From an uncultured Lachnospiraceae bacterium (GTDB lineage: Bacteria > Bacillota > Clostridia > Lachnospirales > Lachnospiraceae): DNA of 62,322 bases. This document shows, piece after piece, positions 55,325-62,322 of the stretch (position 1 is the first letter of the stretch; each line of letters opens with the position of its first letter). The position numbers were made by a program, and so were the translations under genes. The notes under the pieces are model-generated. The model had not been told where the DNA came from. It ran no database searches and was given only the letters and a program-made list of their open reading frames with translations. Where the stretch lies: the NCBI GenBank assembly GCA_902786205.1, contig CADABQ010000011.1:9988-72309 (forward strand). Reading direction: 5' to 3'.

Positions 55325-56790
55325 TATTTCGCCTCCTCTAAAAATGTAGCAACATCCTGCTGATACCACCAATCTGTGTATGGAAGCTTAGATCTTCTGG
55401 CAAGATTTTCTTCAAAGCTTCTGTTCTTAACAGCATCTAAAATTGTCTTTGCAAATTCCAGCGTATGCTTATATCCAAAAATCATATACTCATCTGCTAC
55501 ATAGATAGCAGGTGTACCATTTTTGATAGCCCATACCGTTGAACCCGGATGTCTTGACAAGTACATATCTGGCTGATACTTGTTTAATATATTCATTACT
55601 TCATAATTTTGCTGATCCGCTACACTTGCCTCAAAATCAATATCATTATCTAAAAGATATTTCATAGACGGTGGAACATCTCCATTTTCGTATTTCTTAT
55701 CATAATGCCATGCCAATGCCCATACCACTTTGATGCCAAGTTCATTTAAAACTCTTGATACTTCGAACGTATATCCAGGACCCATACCAAGAACCGCTGT
55801 AAGTCCAGTCAATTCTTTCTTAACTTCTTCTATCTGCGGAAGATAGATTGCTCGCTGCTCCTCAATGTATTTTTCAATCTTTTCGCTTCTTCCTGTTACC
55901 TTTCCAATCTCCCTAAGCCATGTTTCAAATCCCGTAATTCCACACTGATTAATACTTCTTACATAAGGGACTCCGTATTTTTCTTCTAAGGCATTCCCTA
56001 TGTAATTTCCAAGAGTTCCACAAATGCATGTTGTAGCAACACTCTCTGAAAGATGCGAAAGTTCCTCTATCGTAGAATTACAATATAAAAATACAGGTTC
56101 AAGATCAAAATTCTTAAACATCTCAATAATCTCTGGTCTGGCACTTTCAAAGAAATTTTTAAAGTTAATTTTATTTGTCTTTACACCTTCTCTCGGTGGC
56201 TGCACAATTTCCTGAAGGATTGCATGATCCGAAATATCAAAACCAGTTGCCCAAATACGTGACTTAAAGCCTTCACAATGTACCGCAACGATTGGAACTC
56301 CAACTTCCTCTCTGACATCATCCACTATACTATCAATGTCTTCACCAATAATACCAGTTGCACAAGAACTTGAAACAAAAATTGCTTTTGGCGAATATCT
56401 CTTATTCACTTCCAAGATAACTTGTCTAAGTGTTTCTGTTGATCCAAATATGGTATCATTTTCATTCATATCTGTACCAACATAAATGGTATCGCTAGTA
56501 ACACCTCGTTTTTTTGCCATAACTTTTGACATATAATAGGAATTTGCGCCAGTAACAGAACATCCTGCTGGTCCATGATGAATAATAGCAACATCTCGGA
56601 TACCTGCAAGCTGGCTCAATCCACACATAGATAAACATGTACTTGACTGCGAAAAACATCTGGAACATCCCTTTAATGTGCCACACTCACTCTGGGAAGC
56701 CAAATCTTTTAAGGTTCCAACATATCCTGTAATGGAACCTATTCGGTTTTCTCTTGTCGCAATATTGGAATTGCTTAAATTAATTGCCAT
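55324..56790 (-). CDS. Nitrogenase component 1-like protein, NifD-like catalytic subunit
   Basis: 488 aa. P-cluster-type cysteines: Cys52 or Cys56, Cys77 (HHGPAGC) and Cys143 (SSSCATGIIGEDID). Cofactor-type Cys257 sits in CGTLGNYIGNALEEKYG, which aligns without gaps to NifD Cys275 and its helix. By-eye alignment puts Trp180 at Gln191, Phe184 at His195 and Tyr85 at Arg96 of NifD, and no His at the His442 place. So it probably binds a large Fe-S cofactor but not in a nitrogenase pocket. The gene overlaps the NifK-like gene and follows cysK1 by 11 bp. Related Mar-type enzymes cleave C-S bonds. Confidence 0.9.
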   Translation of the reverse strand: MAINLSNSNIATRENRIGSITGYVGTLKDLASQSECGTLKGCSRCFSQSSTCLSMCGLSQLAGIRDVAIIHHGPAGCSVTGANSYYMSKVMAKKRGVTSDTIYVGTDMNENDTIFGSTETLRQVILEVNKRYSPKAIFVSSSCATGIIGEDIDSIVDDVREEVGVPIVAVHCEGFKSRIWATGFDISDHAILQEIVQPPREGVKTNKINFKNFFESARPEIIEMFKNFDLEPVFLYCNSTIEELSHLSESVATTCICGTLGNYIGNALEEKYGVPYVRSINQCGITGFETWLREIGKVTGRSEKIEKYIEEQRAIYLPQIEEVKKELTGLTAVLGMGPGYTFEVSRVLNELGIKVVWALAWHYDKKYENGDVPPSMKYLLDNDIDFEASVADQQNYEVMNILNKYQPDMYLSRHPGSTVWAIKNGTPAIYVADEYMIFGYKHTLEFAKTILDAVKNRSFEENLARRSKLPYTDWWYQQDVATFLEEAK

Positions 56791-56801
56791 CTTTTCCCCT
56801 C

Positions 56802-57794
56802 CTATCCTTGATAATTTTCATCATACAAGCTTGTAGATAAATATCTTAGTCCTGTATCAGCAAAAAGTACTACGATCTTCTTTCCTCTATTTTCAGGTTT
56901 CTTTGCTAATTCGGTTGCTGCATGAAGCGCTGCTCCAGAAGATGCCCCCACCAAAATACCGTCTTTCTTAGCTACAGCCTGAGCGGCCTTATACGCCTGA
57001 AGTGTTGATACCTCGTACCACTCATCATAAATCCCTCGGTCAAGATTAGCAGGTATAAATTGCTCCTTTGTATTCTCAAAAGGATGTACTCCTGTAATCT
57101 CTTCCTGGTCCGGATTCTCTGGAGTTTGGAAAGACTCAGGTGTTGGCTGAACTCCAACAACTTTTACATTTGGATTTTTTTCCTTTAAATACTTACCTAC
57201 CCCGGAAATGGTTCCACCTGTACCAACACAAGCCACAAAAATATCTACCTCTCCATTGGTATCATTCCAAATTTCCGGTCCAGTTGTAAGATAATGAACG
57301 TTTGGATTCTCAGGATTTCTTGTCTGATCCGCAAACCAAATGTGTTCTTCCTCTGCAACCGCCCGCTCTAAAGCTTTAACACACTCTACAAAGTCAGGTC
57401 CATTTTCCTCCATACTTTTTACAATTTCAGGGACTTCCGAAAGCTTTACTGTTTTTCCACCGAAAGCATGAATCACCTGAAAACGTTCTTTCGAAACCTG
57501 GTCTTGAATATACACCCGAAACGGATATCCCTTTGCTGCTGCAATTGCAGCAAGTCCAACCCCAGTATTTCCACTTGTTAATTCAATAATTGTGTCTCCC
57601 TTTTTCAGTTCTCCATTTTTTTCTGCCGTCTCAATCATGTTTAAGGCAATACGATCCTTTACACTCTGATTTGGATTAAAATATTCAATTTTTCCAATAA
57701 TATCACCTTCTAAATGATTCGCTTCGTTATAACCATTCAATCTTAAAAGTGGTGTTTTGCCCACAAATTCAGTAATAGAATTATAAATTCCCAT
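56802..57794 (-). CDS. Cysteine synthase paralogue inside the nitrogenase-like operon
   Basis: 330 aa PLP enzyme of the CysK/CBS family: Lys46 in NPNQSVKDR, substrate loop TSGNTG, and the glycine loop 'GTGGTISGVGKYL'. Compared with the second enzyme (60436-61374) it diverges after the TSGNTG loop (IQDQVSKERFQVIHAFGG instead of the usual [10 protein letters not shown]...AYGA) and carries about 20 extra residues near 'VKSMEENGPDF'. It sits between the NifH- and NifD-like genes. It may add a thiol or sulfide released by the reductase to an O-activated serine or homoserine. Substrate is unknown. Confidence 0.88.
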   Translation of the reverse strand: MGIYNSITEFVGKTPLLRLNGYNEANHLEGDIIGKIEYFNPNQSVKDRIALNMIETAEKNGELKKGDTIIELTSGNTGVGLAAIAAAKGYPFRVYIQDQVSKERFQVIHAFGGKTVKLSEVPEIVKSMEENGPDFVECVKALERAVAEEEHIWFADQTRNPENPNVHYLTTGPEIWNDTNGEVDIFVACVGTGGTISGVGKYLKEKNPNVKVVGVQPTPESFQTPENPDQEEITGVHPFENTKEQFIPANLDRGIYDEWYEVSTLQAYKAAQAVAKKDGILVGASSGAALHAATELAKKPENRGKKIVVLFADTGLRYLSTSLYDENYQG

Positions 57795-57820
57795 AATTTT
57801 CCTTCTTTCTTATCTAAAGT

Positions 57821-57852
57821 CAAGCGAATATTCACAATCCGCTTTGCTACTT
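57821..57852. repeat. R1 repeat, short form, interrupted by R2
   Basis: CAAGCGAATATTCACAATCC then GCTTTGCTACTT, 27 bp before the cysK1 start. R2 is inserted directly after it. Confidence 0.7.
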
Positions 57853-57933
57853 GTAACAGTTCCGCCAAAAAGAATATTTTTAGCTAATTTATATATTCTG
57901 GCACTTTATGAATGTCCCCGGCTGAACTGTTAC
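57853..57933. mobile_element. R2 miniature element (81 bp) with target duplication
   Basis: The ends GTAACAGTTCCGCC and GGCTGAACTGTTAC are inverted. Flanks TGCTACTT and CGCTACTT are a 7/8 direct repeat made from the R1 tail sequence, showing R2 jumped into R1. It lies between the nifH-like and cysK1 genes, inside the operon. Confidence 0.8.
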
Positions 57934-57948
57934 CGCTACTTAATCGTG

Positions 57949-59156
<1,208 letters not shown>

Positions 59157-59164
<8 letters not shown>

Positions 59165-60032
59165 GCGAAAAAGTCTCCTTTACGTTTAAACGTCTCTGGT
59201 AAATTTGATCACCATATTCTGATTTTCCAGGAACTCCAACAGCATCTGCGCGGCAATGCTGACAATGTCTAAAAACGTCAATATACTTTGACGCTACCGT
59301 TCTTGCGGCATCAATTTCAGCACAAACAGGAGCCTTGTAACTTTTTAGCTCGTGCTGTGGTATCAATGGAATAATGTTATAAATGGTTGCGCCTGCCTCC
59401 TTAACTGTTTTTGCGATTTCTTCAATATGTTTTCCATTGATTTCCGGAACCAACACTGTATTTACCTTTATCGTGATTCCAGCCTCCGCAACCTTTCTTA
59501 TTCCATCCAGTTGATTCTTAATGAGAATCTTTGCTCCCTCCACACCTTCTATTTTTTTACCATGATAAATGATATAAGCATTTAACTTGCTTTCTATTTC
59601 AGGATCAACTGCATTAACTGTAACAGTTAAGGAATCAATTCCAACAGCAATGACATCCTGTGCTCTCTCGCTTAAAAGCAATCCATTGGTACTCATACAT
59701 TTAATAAGTTCAGGGAACTTTTCTTTTACTATTTTGAAGGTTTCCAGTGCATAATCACTTGCCAGAGTATCTCCTGGTCCTGCTATTCCAGCAACTTTAA
59801 TATTCGGACATAGTTTCAATGCCTTTCTTAAGATTTCTTCACAATCTTCTGGCTTAAGGACTTTAGATGTAACTCCTGGTCTTTCCTCCACATCATTCAT
59901 GCTTCTGTCACAAAATCGACAGGCAATATTACAGCCCGGACTTACAGGAAGATGTATTCTGCCGGCATTATTCTTTTGTCCACCAAAGCATGGATGGGAT
60001 TTTTGTAAATCTTTATATGTATTACTGCTCAT
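59157..60032 (-). CDS. nifB: NifB-like radical SAM cofactor maturase
   Basis: 291 aa. Cys15 in HPCFGG; radical SAM motif Cys34-x3-Cys38-x2-Cys41 (SPGCNIACRFCDRS); 'AGIAGPGDTLAS' and 'CMSTNGLLL' SAM-pocket segments; and Cys257/Cys260 in HCQHCRADAVG, all as in NifB. NifB builds the carbide-containing [8Fe-9S-C] precursor (NifB-co). Its presence implies that the NifDK-like enzyme uses a NifB-derived cofactor, which rules out the NifB-free Cfb and Bch relatives. AAGAAGGTG precedes the ATG. Confidence 0.93.
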
Positions 60033-60066
60033 AAAACACCTTCTTTCTTAACATTATTATTAAGTA

Positions 60067-60089
60067 TGTGATCTATGTACCAGACCACA
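60067..60089. promoter_or_regulatory. Inverted repeat between the tRNA-like gene and nifB
   Basis: TGTGATCT and AGACCACA flank seven bases; the arms match at 7 of 8 positions. The spacing is too wide for a CRP-type site. It lies just past the tRNA-like 3' end and about 35 bp before the nifB start, and could be a regulator site or a hairpin at the tRNA 3' end. Confidence 0.45.
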
Positions 60090-60091
60090 AA

Positions 60092-60161
60092 TGATACCGG
60101 ATGGATTCGAACCATCAACTTCGGTTTTGCAAACCTATGCCTTTCCAGCGGCTACGGCATC
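60092..60161 (-). tRNA. Atypical tRNA-Cys(GCA)-like gene
   Basis: A cloverleaf can be drawn: acceptor GATGCCG pairs fully with CGGTATC (one G-U), D arm GCC/GGC, anticodon loop TTGCAAA (anticodon GCA), T arm GATGG-TTCGAAT-CCATC. Oddities: the base after the acceptor (position 73) is A, whereas tRNA-Cys normally needs U; an A-G mismatch in the anticodon stem at 28/42; no A at the usual position 14; and no encoded CCA. It is embedded between yezD and nifB. It could be a working minor tRNA-Cys, a degenerate copy or a regulatory mimic. Confidence 0.65.
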
Positions 60162-60183
60162 ATAGAAGTATTTTCCTGTGGGG

Positions 60184-60236
60184 AAAAAAAGAGGCTTTGC
60201 ATTTTTATGAATATACATAAAAAATACAAAACCTCT
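60184..60236 (-). terminator. Terminator after the yezD-like gene
   Basis: GAGGTTTTGTATTTTTTATG and CATAAAAATGCAAAGCCTC form a long stem followed by seven T residues on the minus strand. It separates cysK2-yezD from the tRNA-like gene and nifB, about 23 bp before the tRNA. No good promoter was found between them, so the nifB unit may rely on readthrough. Confidence 0.85.
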
Positions 60237-60259
60237 GGTCTTTCCAGTCAGCTTGTTAC

Positions 60260-60412
60260 CTACAATCTTACCTTTTCTGTTTTGTCAATTTGAATAATCT
60301 TTCCATCCTGAATGATCAATATCACATTTCCATATTGAATATCCTTTATCATTTCTTTGACTTTTGTCAGGCTTACATCTATGTTATCTGATTTCTTTTT
60401 ATTGGTTTCCAT
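60260..60412 (-). CDS. YezD-like small protein (DUF2292), 50 aa
   Basis: The ATG at 60412 follows GAGGTGAT. The C-terminal half 'YGNVILIIQDGKIIQIDKTEK' followed by VRL matches the YezD/DUF2292 family, small proteins of unknown function that often lie near sulfur genes. It starts 24 bp after cysK2 and is followed by a terminator, so the two genes form one transcript. The N-terminus is Lys/Asp-rich. Confidence 0.8.
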   Translation of the reverse strand: METNKKKSDNIDVSLTKVKEMIKDIQYGNVILIIQDGKIIQIDKTEKVRL

Positions 60413-60435
60413 AGTCTATCACCTCGCACTCTGTT

Positions 60436-61374
60436 TTAATTGTTGTTAAATAAAGGTGTAGATAAATATCTATCTCCCGAATCTGGAAGCAATGCAACAA
60501 TTGTCTTTCCTTTATTTTCTGCTCTCTTAGCTACAATTTCTGCTGCCTTTAATGCTGCTCCTGATGAAATTCCCACAAGTATTCCTTCTGTTACTGCAAG
60601 AGCCTTTCCTTCTGCAAATGCGTCTTCATTGCGAATGGCAATTACTTCATCATATATTTTCGTGTTAAGAACTTCAGGTACAAACCCAGCTCCAATTCCC
60701 TGAATTTTATGCGGTCCTGCAACTCCAGTTGATAAAACAGCACTTGTAACCGGTTCAACTGCAATCACTTTAATCTCAGGATTTTGCTCTTTTAAATATT
60801 CTCCAACTCCTGTAACTGTTCCACCTGTTCCTACGCCTGCAATAAAGATATCAACTTTTCCCTCTGTCTGCTTCCAAATCTCAGGTCCTGTTGTCTCTTT
60901 ATGCGCTTTGGGATTGGAAGGATTTACAAACTGTCCAAGAATTATGGAACCTGGAATTTCTTTATTCAGTTCTTCTGCCTTAGCAATCGCACCTTTCATC
61001 CCCTTTGCTCCTTCCGTAAGAACAATTTCTGCTCCATACGCCTTAAGTAGGTTTCTTCGTTCCACACTCATGGTATCCGGAAGTGTAAGAATTGCCTTGT
61101 ATCCTTTTGCCGCTGCCACTGCTGCTAAGCCAATTCCTGTATTACCACTGGTTGGTTCAATAATGGTTGCTCCAGGCTTAATGAAACCATTTTTCTCTGC
61201 ATCTTCAATCATTGCCAAGGCAATACGATCCTTAACAGAACCTGCCGGGTTTAAATATTCTAGTTTTGCAAGTACCGTTGCTCCATCAATTTCTTTCTTC
61301 TTTGCGTATCGGTTGAGTTCCAGAATTGGTGTACCTCCAATCAGTTCCAACGCACTCTTTTTAATTTCTCCCAT
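60436..61374 (-). CDS. cysK: Cysteine synthase A (O-acetylserine sulfhydrylase)
   Basis: 312 aa from ATG at 61374 (AAGGAGG site). PLP Lys48 in AGSVKDR, substrate loop TSGNTG, '[18 protein letters not shown]' and '[18 protein letters not shown]' are canonical for O-acetylserine sulfhydrylase. It makes cysteine from O-acetylserine and sulfide in the cytosol. First gene of the sulfur run; a long structured leader with an R1 element precedes it. No serine acetyltransferase is in the window. Confidence 0.94.
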   Translation of the reverse strand: MGEIKKSALELIGGTPILELNRYAKKKEIDGATVLAKLEYLNPAGSVKDRIALAMIEDAEKNGFIKPGATIIEPTSGNTGIGLAAVAAAKGYKAILTLPDTMSVERRNLLKAYGAEIVLTEGAKGMKGAIAKAEELNKEIPGSIILGQFVNPSNPKAHKETTGPEIWKQTEGKVDIFIAGVGTGGTVTGVGEYLKEQNPEIKVIAVEPVTSAVLSTGVAGPHKIQGIGAGFVPEVLNTKIYDEVIAIRNEDAFAEGKALAVTEGILVGISSGAALKAAEIVAKRAENKGKTIVALLPDSGDRYLSTPLFNNN

Positions 61375-61413
61375 AAATTTATCCTCCTTCATTTTTTAAT
61401 CATTCTTTCTAGT

Positions 61414-61548
61414 CAAGCGGATATTCGCAATCCGCTTTGCTACTTGCTCATATAAAAGTGGTACTGCGTGCCTTACGAGGTATGAGGTCTGACCCCCGCA
61501 CCTCGTGCAAGAGTACCCACCGCCTAAAGGCAGTGGGTTTTCTTGCCC
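61414..61548. repeat. R1 structured repeat in the cysK leader, long form
   Basis: CAAGCGGATATTCGCAATCC, then the GTGCCTTACGAGGT...ACCTCGT hairpin and a perfect CCCACTGCC-TTTA-GGCGGTGGG hairpin. It matches 2577-2722 over about 130 bp. The segment CACTGCC can pair either with GGCGGTG or with a distant GCAGT, so two exclusive folds are possible. It lies 40 bp upstream of the cysK start. Confidence 0.8.
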
Positions 61549-61586
61549 TTTTATAAATTTTATCTGTTGTTTGATTACTCACTCAT

Positions 61587-61615
61587 ATATTAGCACTAAA
61601 AACTGCATTTGAAAA
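61587..61615 (-). promoter_or_regulatory. Promoter of cysK-yezD
   Basis: TTTTCA and TGCTAATAT (extended -10) are separated by 17 bp on the minus strand. The transcript would begin near 61580 and carry a leader of about 200 nt containing the R1 element. No T-box specifier or antiterminator sequence was recognised. Confidence 0.6.
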
Positions 61616-61682
61616 GTTTCCAAAACTTATGCTCTGTGATAAGTTTTATTTATGTTTATGCAAAGCTAACCTTATCACCTAT

Positions 61683-62111
61683 TTACGCTTCGATAAATCC
61701 CTCTTTTTTATAGTGTTCTTCCTCATTAAAAATTACATAAGCTGTTTTTAATTTTGAAAAGCCCCAATGCTCATATAAGCCTATGTGTTTTGGATGCGTA
61801 TAAAGTGTTACATTACAGCCTTCCACCTGTTTCAACAAATTATCTAAAATAACCTTACCTAATCCATTTCCTCTATATGCATCTCGAACTGCAATATTGC
61901 ATAATGTTGCCAGAGTTATTCCATCTGAAATAGCCCTGCCAACACCTATAATTTTCTTTCCATCCATAAGAAATACCACCGCATAGCTGCTTTTGAATAC
62001 CTTTTCCTGTGTATCAATGTCCAAATCACTTAACCCATAAAAATGCAATATTTCCCACACTTGGGAAAAGTCTATATTTTCGCATGATTTTATTACTTTA
62101 TACTTACTCAA
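61683..62111 (-). CDS. GNAT family N-acetyltransferase
   Basis: 142 aa with a TTG start at 62111. The acetyl-CoA loop 'VRDAYRGNGLGKVILDNLL' and 'HPKHIGLYEHWGFSKLKTAYV' identify the GNAT fold. The target substrate is unknown. The gene is followed by its own gap of about 70 bp before the cysK promoter and lies outside the sulfur run. Confidence 0.9.
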   Translation of the reverse strand: MSKYKVIKSCENIDFSQVWEILHFYGLSDLDIDTQEKVFKSSYAVVFLMDGKKIIGVGRAISDGITLATLCNIAVRDAYRGNGLGKVILDNLLKQVEGCNVTLYTHPKHIGLYEHWGFSKLKTAYVIFNEEEHYKKEGFIEA

Positions 62112-62255
62112 AACGTTTCACACTTCTTTCCCTATTTTATTATTCGAAGTCAATCGTATAATGGTTCAGTTGTCAAGACAAAAATCTAAAACTTTTATAA
62201 TGAACTGATATCCATGGTTAGAAGAAGATAGATTCTCCCCAGTGACAGTCTCCAA

Positions 62256-62322
62256 TTAGGCAGCTTCCTTAGCGGCTTCATATAGCATAGCTGGATAGTA
62301 TACGGATGCTGGAGGAACATTA
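62256..62322 (-). CDS. Partial 3' end of a transposase-like gene (IS3-type integrase core?)
   Basis: The open frame ends NVPPASVYYPAMLYEAAKEA then Ala and TAA. 'PPASVYY' near the C-terminus is typical of IS3-family OrfB proteins. The gene continues beyond the window. About 50 bp downstream TGTCAAGAC and neighbouring bases may mark the element end. The evidence is short. Confidence 0.45.
   Translation of the reverse strand, partial: NVPPASVYYPAMLYEAAKEAA

Noticed and set aside
54026..56790. CfbCD or BchNB/ChlNB (tetrapyrrole reductases)
   Set aside because: A dedicated NifB gene and a cofactor-type Cys257 helix like NifD Cys275 are present; there are no tetrapyrrole genes nearby.
54026..56790. 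NifEN-type scaffold pair
   Set aside because: All P-cluster-type cysteines are kept in both subunits and there is no separate NifDK pair for them to serve in the window. Not fully excluded without a tree.
61375..61620. T-box or SAM riboswitch in the cysK leader
   Set aside because: No T-box antiterminator sequence or specifier loop and no SAM-I core could be found; the structure matches R1 copies near unrelated genes.

Overview
The window comes from a low-GC, endospore-forming Firmicute, most likely a Clostridia/Lachnospiraceae-type anaerobe. Evidence: spoIIE, spoVT, yabP, yabQ and a CotS-like kinase are present, genes are AT-rich with strong GGAGG ribosome sites, the two full tRNA genes lack an encoded CCA, and a CCA-adding enzyme is encoded. 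Nearly every gene is on the minus strand, so 'upstream' below means higher coordinates. Only three genes (DUF1540, an S1-domain protein and an Ig-like surface protein) are on the plus strand.

Layout. 1-9.8 kb holds the conserved sporulation/division block spoVT - HU - rqcP - yabP - yabQ - divIC - (small ABC transporter island) - tRNA-Met - spoIIE. 9.9-14.2 kb is a four-gene operon for surface-polymer modification (transglutaminase, DUF4358 lipoprotein, MBOAT acyltransferase, DHHW protein). 14.6-25.9 kb holds housekeeping genes: acyl-ACP thioesterase, LTA-synthase-type sulfatase, recR, a SWIM/SNF2 helicase, DUF1540, ybaB, dnaX and dtd. 25.9-33.1 kb is a maltodextrin system (amylase lipoprotein, malG, malF, malE, malQ) with a near-consensus promoter. 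33.7-45.5 kb is mixed: S1 protein, Ig-like protein, small alarmone synthetase, phosphohexomutase, PEGA lipoprotein, CotS kinase, cca, and an AAA/PD-(D/E)XK protein with a partner gene.

47-61.4 kb is the most interesting part: a continuous run of sulfur genes built around a complete nitrogenase-like reductase. In transcription order: cysteine synthase (cysK2), a YezD-like 50-aa protein, an atypical tRNA-Cys-like gene, NifB-like radical SAM maturase, NifX-like protein, NifH-like reductase, a divergent cysteine synthase paralogue, NifD-like and NifK-like subunits, a cysteine-rich NifX-like protein, an Rrf2-family regulator with four clustered cysteines, a NifS-type cysteine desulfurase, a sulfate/thiosulfate-type ABC transporter (Sbp, CysT, CysW, CysA) and a LacI regulator. 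P-cluster and cofactor cysteines are kept, but by-eye alignment finds no counterparts of NifD Gln191, His195, Arg96 and His442, and no nifE, nifN, nifV or ammonium genes are visible. I infer a sulfur-acquiring nitrogenase-like reductase, analogous to the methylthio-alkane reductase (Mar) type, rather than nitrogen fixation.

The intergenic DNA is rich in structured repeats. Four families can be seen: R1 (hairpin module often 20-30 bp before start codons), R2 (GTAAC-ended miniature elements with 8-bp target duplications, IS66-like), R3 (about 107 bp, structured) and R4 (259-bp long-arm palindrome). Some are nested, and some supply the stop codons of spoIIE and cysW. No CRISPR array, rRNA or prophage was seen. 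The right edge appears to cut the 3' end of an IS3-type transposase gene.
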